DNA from: Diadema setosum
Taxonomy: Eukaryota > Echinodermata > Echinoidea > Diadematoida > Diadematidae
Direction: 5' to 3'
Assembly: GCA_033980235.1 (NCBI GenBank)
Contig: CM067065.1
Location: forward strand, 9,069,328-9,133,327
DNA length: 64,000 bases
Shown here in pieces: positions 13,001-27,283 of the stretch. A program made the translations under genes and the position numbers. Position 1 is the first letter of the stretch. Each line of letters starts with the position of its first letter. The notes under the pieces were generated by a model that did no database searches, had not been told where the DNA came from, and was given only the letters and a program-made list of their open reading frames with translations.

Positions 13001-14424
13001 GTAAAATAAAAAAAAAGAAAATCATACAGATACTCAGGAAATTTTATCTCCAGTATTTGAAACATGTGCTACAAAATGTTGTCCTATCAAACTAAATTAT
13101 AATTATGGAGAGGAAAAAATGGTGGTAACTCATCAACATTCTAAACATTATCCTCTGTGACACTCACCAGATCACCACCATACTAGACTTTTCTTTGAGT
13201 AACAACAACTGAAGAGTTTGTTTGCAAAAACCGATAAGTCCATATTTGCCAAATGGAGATATTTGCGATTAAAGGTCAAGAAAAATAGAGAGAATAATAA
13301 GAAAATTTTTGCTTCTTTTGAACATAACTTCAAAAATATACCTTTATATGTAGTGACCAATATATCATTTAAAAGGTATTAGTTTGTACTTTATGACAGA
13401 GATCGTACTTCAAAATCTTCAAAAATGGACTTATCGGTTTTTGCAAACAAACCCTTCAACTGAACTTTATTCCTCCCCTCAAGCGCCATAATGGGAAGTT
13501 TTTGCCACACGACGGATAGACCGAAAATAAGCGGAAGCAATCAGGTATGAAGTCCCCCTACTAGGACTGCCGTCCCCATAACAGAGCAGTTTTGCTCTCC
13601 TGCTAGGACGGAGGCGTGGGGACAAGATCGCTGATCGGCTGGCTGGCTGGCTGGTTCACTCCTGCCCAGCATCGGGTCCGAACGCTATTTTGGCCGAGTA
13701 CCATACCATACTCGTTTTCCTCTGGACAGGACCGTTCTCGGATGTGATCATGGGCAGAAGCAAATTTTGCACACTACACGCTCAACTACCGGCTGCGACG
13801 TGCTTGGGAAAACTCCCTACTATTATAGTCAGCCCACAGAGTGTCTAAACTTAATATGCCCCACGTGGGCTGATCACGTTACATAACTTACATAAATACA
13901 TATCCATAACAGAATGCAGAAGCAAACACATGAACATACCAAAGTGCCCATCAGTTTTACATGCCGCTCTTGTCAGATTTGCCACTGGAAGTCTCTGTCT
14001 GCATGCCCCACAATCGTCTAGAGCAAAACATATAACGGAAATAGATTTAAAGCGTATTGAAAAGTATGGAAATAAGATTTTGAATGTGATTATGACATGT
14101 TATGCACCCGTAATCAATAAGAAATGGTGAAGTTATCACGATGATGATGATAAAAACTGATAACAATAATAATTACATTCATGTTGAGCTTTCTACGGGT
14201 ATTTTAAGCCTATCGGTGCTATTCATACAAAAAAAAAAATAGAAAACGCAACAAATGGGCAATGCAAGACCAAAATCAAACAGAATTCTAGATGATTCCG
14301 TAAATGAGGCAGTCCGAATATGAAGAGGGAGACTGGTGAAAAAGATAATCCCATTGAATTGTGTTATTCGCAAATTATAAATCTTGGACTTAGTCCCAGA
14401 ATGTGAGGGACTTTGCCTGTCTTG

Positions 14425-14477
<53 letters not shown>

Positions 14478-14718
14478 GAGTTTGTTTGCAAAAACCGATA
14501 AGTCCATATTTGCCAAATGGAGATATTTGCGATTAAAGGTCAAGAAAAATAAAGAGAATAATAAGAAAATTTTTGCTTCTTTTGACCATAACTTCAAAAA
14601 TATACCTTTATATGTAGTGACCAATATATCATTTAAAAGGTATTAGTTTGTACTTTATGACAGAGATCGTACTTCAAAATCTTCAAAAATGGACTTATCG
14701 GTTTTTGCAAACAAACCC

Positions 14719-14776
<58 letters not shown>

Positions 14777-15924
14777 GCTTTTGTATTCCAGGAAGCATGA
14801 TGTCCTGGGTTTTTCTATGTACCGTATCAATAGATTGCAAGTTGAATAGTTACGTTCACAACCCCAGTTGCCAAACTTGAAGTTTAGGTCGAAACTTACT
14901 GCTGATGAAAAGCTCCATTCGTGAATTCAAGACACGGGTTCACACGGCGCTCGAAAACTACAAGCTAATCGTTTATATTCCAGGAAGCACAATGCGCTGG
15001 GTTTTGGATGTATCCATTGAATATTGTATAGTTACGTTCACACGCATTATTACCAAACTTGACTGTTGACCGTCACCTTAACTGCAGATGATTACCTCCA
15101 CTCGTGAAATCACGATGCGGATTCACACGGCGCCAAACTACAAGCTAATCGTTTATATTCCAGGAAGCATAATACGCTGGGTTTTGGATGTATCCATTTC
15201 AAATTAAATAGTTAAGTTCACACGCAGTGGTCATTCTTGAATTTTGACTGTCGATTTAATTGCCGATGATTTAGCCCCATTCGTTTATTCCTTCCGCGGA
15301 TTCTCATTGCGCTAAAATACAAGCTTATCATCGAGACTTAAGTTTCGACCTAAACTTCAAGTTTAGGAACAGCGTGTGAACGTGAGCCACTCAAGACATA
15401 ACAACATGTATCGAAAGTCTTTTTATTTACCCATCCTTTCTGTGCAAAGAACTTCTGATAGTGTTTACAACATCACTAGGGCTCTGTATAGCTATTTTTT
15501 TTTTTTCATTGAGTACGCACAGGGACAAAGAGACCAGCGATTCAACAGACACTACAAAACGTACACCAGGCTTAGCTTATATAGTTAGGGAAAATATGTT
15601 TGCACTTGGAGACCGTGGAAACGTGGAAAGAAAAAAAAAATGTCTACGGCTATCTTTACACGGTCACGTTATGAAAATTATGTTGCGTATTGTACGTATG
15701 TTTGTTGGGATGTATTGTACAGATATGTATAAAATGTATAATACAATAAAGTGTGGTCATACTACTGCATAGCGGCCGCCATAGAAAAAAAAAATTGTGT
15801 CATTCATCAAAAAAAGGTGGAAACAATAGTGGGGGGGGGGGGCTGTGACGACATAAAACAAGTGCTTGCTGTAGGAACAGGTGCTTCACTTTAAACAAAA
15901 AGGCTTCACTACATTCATAATTGA

Positions 15925-15966
<42 letters not shown>

Positions 15967-17125
15967 CTCTACAAGTTATCAAGCTACATGCAATTGGCGG
16001 ACTTCATTCAAATTCAGTTTCACAAGATGCTTTTTTTTTTGGGGGGGGGTTACTTCATCTTTAAATACCTCAACTACAAGATATCGTTTTGATTCAATGT
16101 CAGAGATGTTAAGAATTGTGAATCAAAGGTAATGGTATCATTTCGAACGTTGTTATAGCCTTTGTAAAAGTTGATCATAGTTTAAGTCACTGACAAACAG
16201 CTGCATATGGCATTGTCTCAGTGGCATTTTTTTACTATATATTTTTTTTTATTCCAGTAGATAAAAACATTTTTAATTTTTACCACCCCATAGCTGTTTG
16301 AATTCTGTTTAAAATAATTTGCCATATAGTTATGGATTTAGCCACCAGCAAATTTTTTTTTTTATTCCAGTAGATAAAACATTTTAAACTAATTTTTACC
16401 ACCTCATAGCTGTTGAAATTCTGTTTAAAGTAATTTGCCATATAGTTATGGATTTAGCCACCAGCTAGCCATAACTGTCATAGCAAATCCGAGATGTATC
16501 GATATCAAAGTGATAAAGACCACTGACACGAATAACTGTTACAGTAGTTAATAGCTTCCAACATTTTGAGTTTGTCGGATCCTTACCTCGAGCGCAGACA
16601 CAGTCATTGTCACCGCATAGAGGTGCAACTAGTTGGCTTTGGCTTTCAGGCTTGTAAAAGACCGTGCAACTTTCATCTGGCGGAAAAACGGAAATACGAA
16701 AACACTATCAAAAACATAAAAAGATTACTTCATATTACGAAAGCTTACATTTCATGAGGAAATTTAATTCTGTGAGAACTATCTTGTTTACATCATATCA
16801 ACCTTGAAAGCTTAAACACAGTAAAGGCACCTCAATAAGTCAGACAATGTTAGAACTTGGAATTAACATATTAAAAAACAACAACAATGTATCCCTCTGG
16901 GAAGGGGATTTTTCTTTTAATCTGCTTTGACTCTGACGGATATCATTCATTTCATATACAATTTTCTGCAGGTACATAGTGCGGTCGATTTCATTTTTCA
17001 TTTCATTTTATTTGCATTTTTCTCTTTTTTCCAACAGAACATAACACAGTACAAATTAGGAATTATATCACAATCGTATACATACAACTTGCAAATGATA
17101 TCAATAATGATACAATAATAAATTT

Positions 17126-17201
<76 letters not shown>

Positions 17202-19683
17202 GCATGTATACTTGCAAAATAATACAAGCTTATGTTTCAGTTGGGGAAAAAGAGAACTGAGCGGTCCACTATTTAAAAGGCAACCTTGTAGATTGTGAAC
17301 CACTCAAGAAAAATCAACATGGCCGTACACTGGATCCCTATTATTTCTACATTCCTCCAGTCAAGTAACCTCCAGTGGGTAACCAGTAGAGTGACTTTAA
17401 AGAGATCGCAAACCCAACGAACATAGCTTGATTGAAAGCAGCACCATTGGTAGAACACATCAGTGACAGCTTGAGGAAAATCGGACCATCGAATCAAAAG
17501 TTATGAGTTTTTAAAGTTTTGGTGCTGGATCCGCTGGATGAGGAGAATACTAGAGGTTATGACGTATGAGTGGACAACAGTACAAAGAAAATATAAAGGC
17601 AATTCAATAAAATTTAACTTCTCTATTATAGCGTTATGAAAGTGCACTTGACTAACCGCTTTCAGAGAGCAGGGGGAATTGCTACCCTTAACGTATGTCA
17701 GTATCAAGTTGATGGAATTTGTAATTTTCATGAAAAATGATTTTTTTTTTTGGGTGGAATTTTCTTTAGATTTTCTTTATATTGTTGTCCACTCATACCT
17801 CTAGTAGTCTCATCATCCAGTGGTACCGAGATATTCTACACTTTATATGGTAAGTGCTGGTCCAACAATCGGTGGAGAAGTGGATCGAACGGGGTTAAAC
17901 GGAGTACTCTGTCCGTGGGGTATTGTTGGATTATTTTGCAGTCGCGGCTGTTGTATTTTCGAAGAAAAGAGAGATATGAGACGAATTATTATTTTGTCAA
18001 CTCCACTTGAGATATATCACTTTACAAAGCCATAGTATATTGGGTCTTGTCATGCCCGTACTTGGCTCGTAGTAGTCATAAACTTGAACAGGAACGGGCT
18101 GGATGTTTCCAACTTTATTTTCTTCAGTCAATTTGAAGCTGATGCAGAGAAGTTCATCGCGAGGGATCTGTAAGTAAAACATCCCGTTTTTATCATTATT
18201 TCTGAGCGTTTAATTTCCGAAATTTTAATTCGATATTTCAAAAGGCGTGGAGTAAATTAGATTTAACGTACATAACCGTATACTGTGACAAATAATATTC
18301 ATTAAAGCAAATCGGTATGATATCATAGTGCTACGATATTTTGTCCTAATCTTATAAAAACTAATTTCCCCTATCCAGTAAAACTATTATAATTGCAAAT
18401 TGTCTTATATAGATATGTAAATAAATAATATGTGAAGATATACTTATATAATATATGGAAACATATAATTTCATCGTGTGAAAATGGAACGCTTCTTACC
18501 GTATCAGCATAGAAGATAACGGACCTAGCACTCATCTCATATTCTGCTATTAGATCGCTACTGTTCGTGATCTATAACATTGATCGAAAGAGAGGAAGCA
18601 AAGTGCACTGAGTATTGAATCAAATTGATGCAGCTATAGTCACTGTTTCCACATATACAGGTCTTGATCAGTTTGTACATTGGTAACATTTAGAGTCAAT
18701 CTAAATGTTCATATCAATTTCATTCAATGATATCAATTTCCAGCAAACAAAATAGATAAAGTAGGAATAACAATGCGACCATTTCAAACATGCTTGGGGC
18801 ACATCTCAAAATGTGAAAGAAGAAGAAGACGAAGAAGAAGAAAACAATCTTGAGTTGAGTGTGGACTTTATAATTGAAATGAACACAAACGTTGAATGTA
18901 GTGAGAATTCATATCATAGATTAAGATTTATGGTATAATATCATCATGATACATAAAGATTTAAGAAAAGACATAGGAAGAACCCTGCTCCAAAAATGCA
19001 CAAAATTGGCTGTATGAAAACGCTCGAATTTAAAAGTGTGAAGATGATTTGATACTGTTGTGCGGCTTTTCATAGGGATTTCATATGGCATTGTTCTGTT
19101 TCGCACTATAAATAGATGATTCACAATAATTATGTTCACAATGTAGAAACCCTCGAACTTGTGAACGCGAACAGTACGAAGAGATTTCACACTGTGTTCT
19201 CTATCTGTTTACACTGTGCCTAACATTGTTTTTCACACTGTCAGACACTGTGAGGGACTGTATTCTTTCCAGATTGCATAGTAAATACTAAATACTAAAC
19301 GCGACTAAAAGAGAACGCTTTTCTGCAAGATAAAATAAAATGACACAGTATTTGGACATGATATGAGAAGATACCAAATATGTATCGACGAAACAAAAAA
19401 AAAATAAAACTCGTATGAATGCTCAAAATGTTTCAATGATGAGTTAAGTCTTTTCCTTTTACCGGCACTTACATTTTTAAGATCGTTGATCACAGGAGCG
19501 AAGCCCGAGTAAATTCCAACGTCAATTATTGACATACGGGTTTCTTCATCACCAAGATGCCTTGATGTAACGAGGAAAGAGTGGGAAATAACTGTTTGTT
19601 ATATTTCAGAAAATAATACAAGTCCGTACGAAGTATTCCCAGTGTGAATGCTACATGCACCCGTAAACACATCCCCGGACCCG

Positions 19684-19723
<40 letters not shown>

Positions 19724-22700
19724 AATGCTAAGTACTTTCAGTAGATATCTTACGAAGAATAAGGACGAGTCTATAGTATGTTGCATATATTGTAAAATAT
19801 TGTGACGGGAACATATTTGCGTACTTTTGTTTTAGAAAAAAGAAAAGATAGCACAGCGTCTCAAGGTATGGCACCACTCTGAAAAAAAAACCAACAACAA
19901 CAAAACCTATTATTATTTTTTTAATCTGTAACATATATTATTACCAAAATAGTCAACCTTTGTAATCAGTTTTGGTTCACTCGAAATAAACACTGTTATT
20001 TCATACGGATAACACTGCCCCCTCAAGGAAAAACGCAGTATCTGACATTTTTGTCGATTTTCACTTTTTAGCATAAATATAGTCAGTGGGAAATCTTTGT
20101 TCATATGACATATTCAGTGTTTTCAAAAAAATGTTTCGAAAGCTACTTTTCCGTAACTGCCAAACTCAGTATTTACACTTAACTTGCACTTTCCCCAAGG
20201 AAAAACGCAGTATCTACAAAGCTAGTCTTAATTACCAGACACTGTTATATGTGATTGTGAATACTTTGCCGGTTGTTTTGTAATTTGAACGTAAATTACT
20301 TTCTTTAGATATGCTTGCTCAATAATGAAATACGATTTTCACAATATCTAAACGAAACAATAATGATTAGTAAATACATGTATTTTGATGAGATTGTGAT
20401 CCTTATATAAAATAAAGTGTTTGGTTAAGACTAACCGAGTGTACATTAAAACATATTATAAAATGGGTTCAAGAATGTAGCCAATAGGAAGCTCTGAAAT
20501 GAGACACACCTCCTTCCTTTACTTCAGTACTATTGCACTGCCTGTAATCCTATGGTAGATTGCCGATCGTCTGTGCGCGCGGCGGCTCCTTTGATGAATT
20601 GCATGCATACGCGTACGCGCTGTCAATCCTGTAAACAACTTCTAGTTCGGGCTGCCGGCCGGCCGGCCTGTCTTCCCTTGTGCATAACATAATATATGTG
20701 GCGTACGTACGTATACTGTACTATACTATACATAATATACGTACACTTTGTACAGTACAGTAGACCAAGCGTTATGGGACCGGACGCGTACATGGAGTCA
20801 CTTTGAAGAGCAAATCCAACGATTTAGCAGGTTAATTCTCACGCCGTTTTCAGAGTATGTTGTCTAGTAGGCCTATATGAGGAGTCTATATCAAGTCTTT
20901 AAGGTAAAGGGTGCATATTCTATGTAAAATAAGTAAGTTTTCATGCGGGTGTCCGGAAACCCAACCCCCCATTATACTTATAGTTATACTGTATGTGCGG
21001 GACTTCCGCGAGTGCGACGTGCGTAAAAGTTTGGGACGAACATCTTCGGACGTCTTGACCCACAAAGGTACGTGAAAAACGCTGAAAAATGATGTTAGTT
21101 TTCGAATTTTCGACCCATTTTATAAAACAAATGATGCACAGGATTATTTCGTGGCGTTAGTGTAGGCGTAGCTCACTCTCGGGTATTTACAATGTAGTGC
21201 AACATGCACTCGGCTTCGCCTCGTGCATGTTTCACAATTGTAAATACCCTCGAGTGCACTACGCCTACACTAATGCACTCTATCCTGTGCATCATTTGTA
21301 TATTATAAAATGGGTTCAAGAATGTAGCCAATTGGAAGCGCTGAAATGAGTCACGTGTGCGTGCATTAATTTCTCACTGACATGCACGGCCTGACGTCAC
21401 TATGTTTACACTAGCAGTGCGCACTCAATCAGTTGTTACAAGTGCGTCGTGCGCTACTATACGCGCTGATAATCCTGTAAACAACTTCTAGTTGGGGCTG
21501 CCGGCCGGCCTTTCTTGTGTGCATAACATGTGTGGCGTACGTATGCTCTTAACTTATACGTACAGTACATATGTGCGGGAATTCCGAGTGCGACGTGCGT
21601 AAATGTTTGGGACGAACATCTTAGGACATCTTGACTCTTGAGCGAGTGCTACATGTAGCTGACTGGTATTGACCCACAAAGGTACGTGAAAAATGCTGTC
21701 AGTTTTCGACCCATTTCATAAAACAAATGATGCACAGGATTATTTCGTGGCGTTAGTGGAGATGCAGCTCACTCTCGGGTATTTACAATGTAGTGCAACA
21801 TGCACTCGGCTTCGCCTCGTGCATGTTTCACAATTGTAAATACCCTCGAGTGCGCTACATCTCCACTAACGCACTCTATCCTGTGCATCATTTGTATACA
21901 GCACAACACTGTTAATGAGCTTGCAGCTGCACTGAGCATGCAGTCAGCACCTGCTACAGGGCCCGGCTAGGCAGCATGTACAGTACAGTGTGCAACTTGG
22001 ATTAAAACAAAATGTTGTCGAGGGGAAAATTACTCGTGAGCCTAGCCCTCAAGAAATGTCAATTTATCTGCAGATAATGAGTAAGTTATTCAAAACTATT
22101 TCAAAACTGAAAGAATACAGCTGATCGTTTGTCACACGAAGCGAGGTAAACAAAAAAGTATAGAATACATTTGTGTTTACCTCGCTTCGTGTGACAAACG
22201 CAGTATGCATACAACGTGTACATATCTTGTGATATAAGATGGCTAAGTAATTTCCATCTTGCTGATTGGTCAAAACGTACCACGTGATCATTCGCGAAAA
22301 GTGTCTATCCCTGCACGCCCGTGGGATTTTCGCGCACCCAAATTGTCTAATGCACGGTTACTACTTCAGCACAAGCTGGGATAATCTCGGAGAAAGCCTA
22401 CTCTGGACCATTTTCCAACGGTAAGTACAATTTCAAAATCTTTGATATTTGATTTATTTCATTATTTCTTTCTCATACAAGGTATATTCACCTCGCGTTT
22501 GAAATTACTTAGCCATCTTATAAAAGGAATAACGCAATTCCCGTTGTTGCTCAGCGATATGCAGTGCACTCGAGGTTTCTTCTTCGCATGCACACTCCAC
22601 ACTCGCCTCTGGCTCGTGTGGAGTGCGCATGCTCAAAAGGAAACATCTCGTGCACTGCATACTCGCTAAACAACTCCGCGGAATGCGTTATTCCTATAAT

Positions 22701-25700
22701 TTACCTCGCTTCGTGTGACAAACGATCAGCTTTATTCTTTCAGATTCTACCACGATGATGAACATCTTTCCGTACTATTTCAATATTATTCTTATTATAA
22801 CTTGTGAAGTAACTTTGTTAGGTCTAGACCCTAGTCAAAATTCCTTGGGCTCCGAATCCGCAAGTTTCGGGGAAAGGCAATAGGCCTAACGTTAGATCTA
22901 TTTGCGTTGTGTTGGATAAACGACAGGTTAAATACTATAGTATAGACCCTATAACCTGTTAGGCCTAGATCTAAGTGTAGCCTGGTACGTAGCCAGCCTA
23001 GAATAAACGGTATATAAAAGCTAGTCTAGATCGATCTAGGTCCAGACATCCGATATAAATGAGTATATGAATATAAGAACGACCCAAGTCCATGGAAGAC
23101 CATTTCGAGTAAACTAAAAAAAAAAAAAAAATCATATCGTTTTTATTTGTCCAATAATATTCTATTTAAATGTGATGGGAAGGCAACAATGTATATACAA
23201 ATTAGAACATATATTATTATGACAATTAACATTTACATTAATTATGGAGAGGCCATTTTGTGTGGTGGACTTGGGTCGTCCTTTGATTCATATGGACTTG
23301 GGTCGTTCTTTGCTTCATATACCTGATATTCTGCTATAGAGATGAGAGATGGATGAGAGAGGGCGCTATTATATGAATGTATGAATGACCCAAGTCCTTC
23401 ATTCTTACATTAATATGAAATTTAACTCATTCATTTCAGGCACTTCCGGGGGTAATTAGGATTTATCATTTATGTGTACACAAGATGAGTCCTTGCATAA
23501 GCTACATTTTTTCATGTCAAACTGAATTTGGCCAAAAATTGGACTTGGGTCGTTCTTATATTCAGGTCTTCAAATCTATTTTGGTTCAGATAGTAGCCTA
23601 GACTGTACAGATCTAGATCTTGATGCTAGTTAGCGGCTAGGCCATGTAGCATCACATTACAGCCCTGGCAAGCTTCATATTTAAAACACGTAGGGTCCTA
23701 CAGCTAGATCGGTCTGGGAATGTTTTACTTTTTAGGTTTGAGCTGCAATCTGAAAAAGTAAAACGTTCCAAGAACGATCTGTTATTTGTGTTATGAAGCC
23801 TGCTCTGTAATCAGGGCATACATGGGGGGGGGGGGGGGGGGGGAGGGTGGAGGATGCATCCCCCAGGGCCCAAGGTTGAGGATGGTGCATCATGTATACT
23901 TGTACAATGATGTATACATGCATACATAATTATGGGAGAAGAGCCTGGACTTATCGTTACAGGACCTAGGATCCTCCCTCTTAGGTCATGTCTACACTAC
24001 TGCCTGTGCGCTGTAATGTAATTGGTATGCTTTCATAGGCTACTAGTACTACTAGAATCTAGATCTATCTAGTCTAGACTAAACTATATTTAGGTCTATA
24101 TCAAGTTTTGATGAAAATTCGCTCAGGGGTCTTCAAGATATAGTGTTTACGGTGTGAAATAGCCTTTTTTTGACAAAGTTCGTTGACCTTTGACCTTTGA
24201 ACTTGGGTGGGTCTCGGAAAAATCTAATAAGTTCATTTATTCCTGGTAGAGATTGGTGAAAATCTACCAAGGGGTTCTTGAGATATATGGACGGACGGAC
24301 GGAAAAACTGACGGACAGATGGATGTTTGGACGAATAGAAGGACAGACAGACGGACGGCTGGACGGAAAACTAGAAAACATAATGCCTCTGGTGCCCTAA
24401 CGGGGCGGAGGCATAACAAAATAGTGTATTTAGCCTTCACGTAGTTATTTTTGTGTAATTTCTTGTTCATTTTAAGGAAATGTATTACTTGACAAGAGAG
24501 GGCGTCCTTGCCCAAAGAAGGCGCCCTCCATTAATTTAAATGCATGTTTATTTTCAATGTACATTTTGAATGCATAAACATGTATTCTAGGTTGATTGCT
24601 TAACAATGGTAATGAGTAAAATTAATCCTAGTCATTCCGCTGTAGATACTGCGTTTTTCCTTGGGGAAATCAGTCAATTGCTCGGGGTTTCCCCAAATTA
24701 TCTACATTTTTATCAATAACTTAAAAACAAAACAAAAACCCCAAATGATATTTTCCAGGAAAATTGGTAGCTAGATAGACTAACATTCTATAATGAAGAT
24801 ATTTTTTTCAAAAGAATATATATTTCCAGGGGCTTTGGCAAAAATATAAAATGGTGAATATCTAGGTTGTTGCAAAATAGAGCTGAATGTAGATACTGCG
24901 TTTTTACTTGGGGGGGGGGGGGAGGGGGCAGATAAAAAAGTGCAAACAAAATGTCATAATAAAGTAAAGTTCTCTTACATTTTTGTATGCACCATTGGTG
25001 CATGAGTGTTTTGTTTCTTCTTTTCTCGTTTAACATATTCACAAACATGGAGTTTATACATTTATGTTGCAAAATAGCATCAGTTCTTTCTCACAATCAA
25101 ATCGATTTGTCCTTTTATGGACAAAATACTTTCTTGTGTAAAAAAACACTGCATTAGGATGCATTAGTCTAAGTACCTTGTACAGACTGTGATGTTAATG
25201 TGCTTCAGTTTTCCATTCCCTGGATCCCTCACCTCCGAGGCACTAACATTCAACACGAAGGGACAATGGTCTTCATCTGATTTCTCTTCGTTGTAAGACA
25301 ATTCAATCTGCGAATGAACAAAGGAGCACTGATGTGAGAGAACAGATTTTCCTTTTTTTTCTGGTGTTGTACGTTTACAATCAGATATGAAATACCTGGA
25401 TTAATAAAATGGTATAAACGTGGATGTAATGTCCAATCAACATTTATTGTATTTGTTCTTTTGTGTGTGTGCTTTGTATACTCTTGGTAAAGAAATGCGG
25501 CGTACACGGTGTGATTTTTTTTTTCTGACAAGTGGTTACAAAGACGATATTTTTTTCCCTCTCTGTTTATATGTCGGTATATATATATGTAAACACATTT
25601 GTAATCAATTGTAATAGATACCATAATATATATTCAAATGTTTCAACCTATAGGCGCGAAAATTCTGATTTGTAATTCATTACGCCTAGTGTGAAGCAGC

Positions 25701-26976
25701 GATATAGATGTTCATACAGTCATAAAATATAAAGTAAGCATTTGTTTTTTTGTCATATTTCTCATAGATCATCCAACTAATATTAATGTTTTTTACATCA
25801 TGTGAAAGATAATGTAAATGGATGTCAACCTGGTAGGTCAATAACAAGGGAAAATTAACTCATGAGTGAGTGCAATCATTTCTTTCTTCAAGTGTACAAC
25901 AATAAAGATTGCAAAAAAATGGACAAGTTGTTATTCATGCGAATGTGCTCTTCCGTAGAATAATGACAACAATAAATGAATGTAATAAAATGAAAACGCA
26001 AGTTAGTTTGTAAATTAACCTATGGTTTCTATAATGTCTCTGTCATATATGAAGGAAGGCAAAAAGTAATGTGAGAATTAATTATGAATATTTTGTCAAA
26101 TCAATATTCAAAAGAGTTGAGAGAAGAAGTAGTAATAACAAAAATAGCAGAAAATTGAAATGTTATTCAAAATTAAGAAAATTGGAAATAGTATTATATT
26201 TCTGAATATGTCTCATGAGTTCTTAGATTCCTAAACTAAAAGTATGAAGTAAAAAGAAAATTCTGTCCGCTTTATCACCTTTACGGCTTACTCTCTTTGT
26301 CATTCTAAGTTTGAGCTGCCAGAAATTCTCATGTTTCCATTTCAGTTTCCCCACTATATTGCGTATTATTTTTCTATTGAGGATATAAAGAGAAACAAGG
26401 AAACGGGAAAAAAAAAACACTTATTTATGCTATTTCATTCATGTCTTAATTTGGTCTTTTGTTATCATTCCTATCTTCAAGGGCATTTGCAAATGAATGG
26501 CAAATGCCGGTTTTTTTGTGTAATTTTTACTTTTCCCCCTTGGAGGAAAAAAACAAACGTGTTTAGATATGTATAAAGTGAAGTATCTTTTAATATTGTA
26601 TATGACACACACAAAAAAATTAATCGGTACATGAGTGTATATATGTATATAATATATTCTTATATATAAGATTGCATAAATTGTATGAAAATGGATAATT
26701 ATAATAAGGATAATATATGAGAGTTTGTTTGCAAAAACCGATAAGTCCATATTTGTCAAATGGAGATATTTGCAATTAAAGGTCAAGAAAAATAAAGAGA
26801 ATAATAAGAAAATTTTTGCTTCTTTCGACCATAACTTCAAAAATATACCTTTATATGTAGTGACCAATATATCATTTAAAAGGTATTATTTTGTACTTTA
26901 TGACAGAGACCGTACTTCAAAATCTTCAATAATGGACTTATCGGTTTTGCAAACAAACTCTTCATATATATAATCA

Positions 26977-27011
<35 letters not shown>

Positions 27012-27238
27012 ATGGTATTATCATCCGCGTGTTGGAATAAGAGCATGAAGACGATGAAGACAAACAAGTTGACAACCAGGCGCGTTTCTTTGTTATTATT
27101 ATTATTTATCTGTGCTGAGCTTCAAATACAAATATCACTGTTACCCTGAGGAAGATCCGTGCAAGGGTCGAAAATTTGGTTTACAAATAAATAAAGTTGG
27201 ATTCTAATGCATTATGTCAACTTGTTTGTCTTCATCGT

Positions 27239-27283
<45 letters not shown>

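Noticed and set aside
24133..24515. Minus-strand proteins with SVCPSVRPSI-like repeats
   Set aside because: Product of the ACGGACGG simple repeat; such runs are a common false protein.
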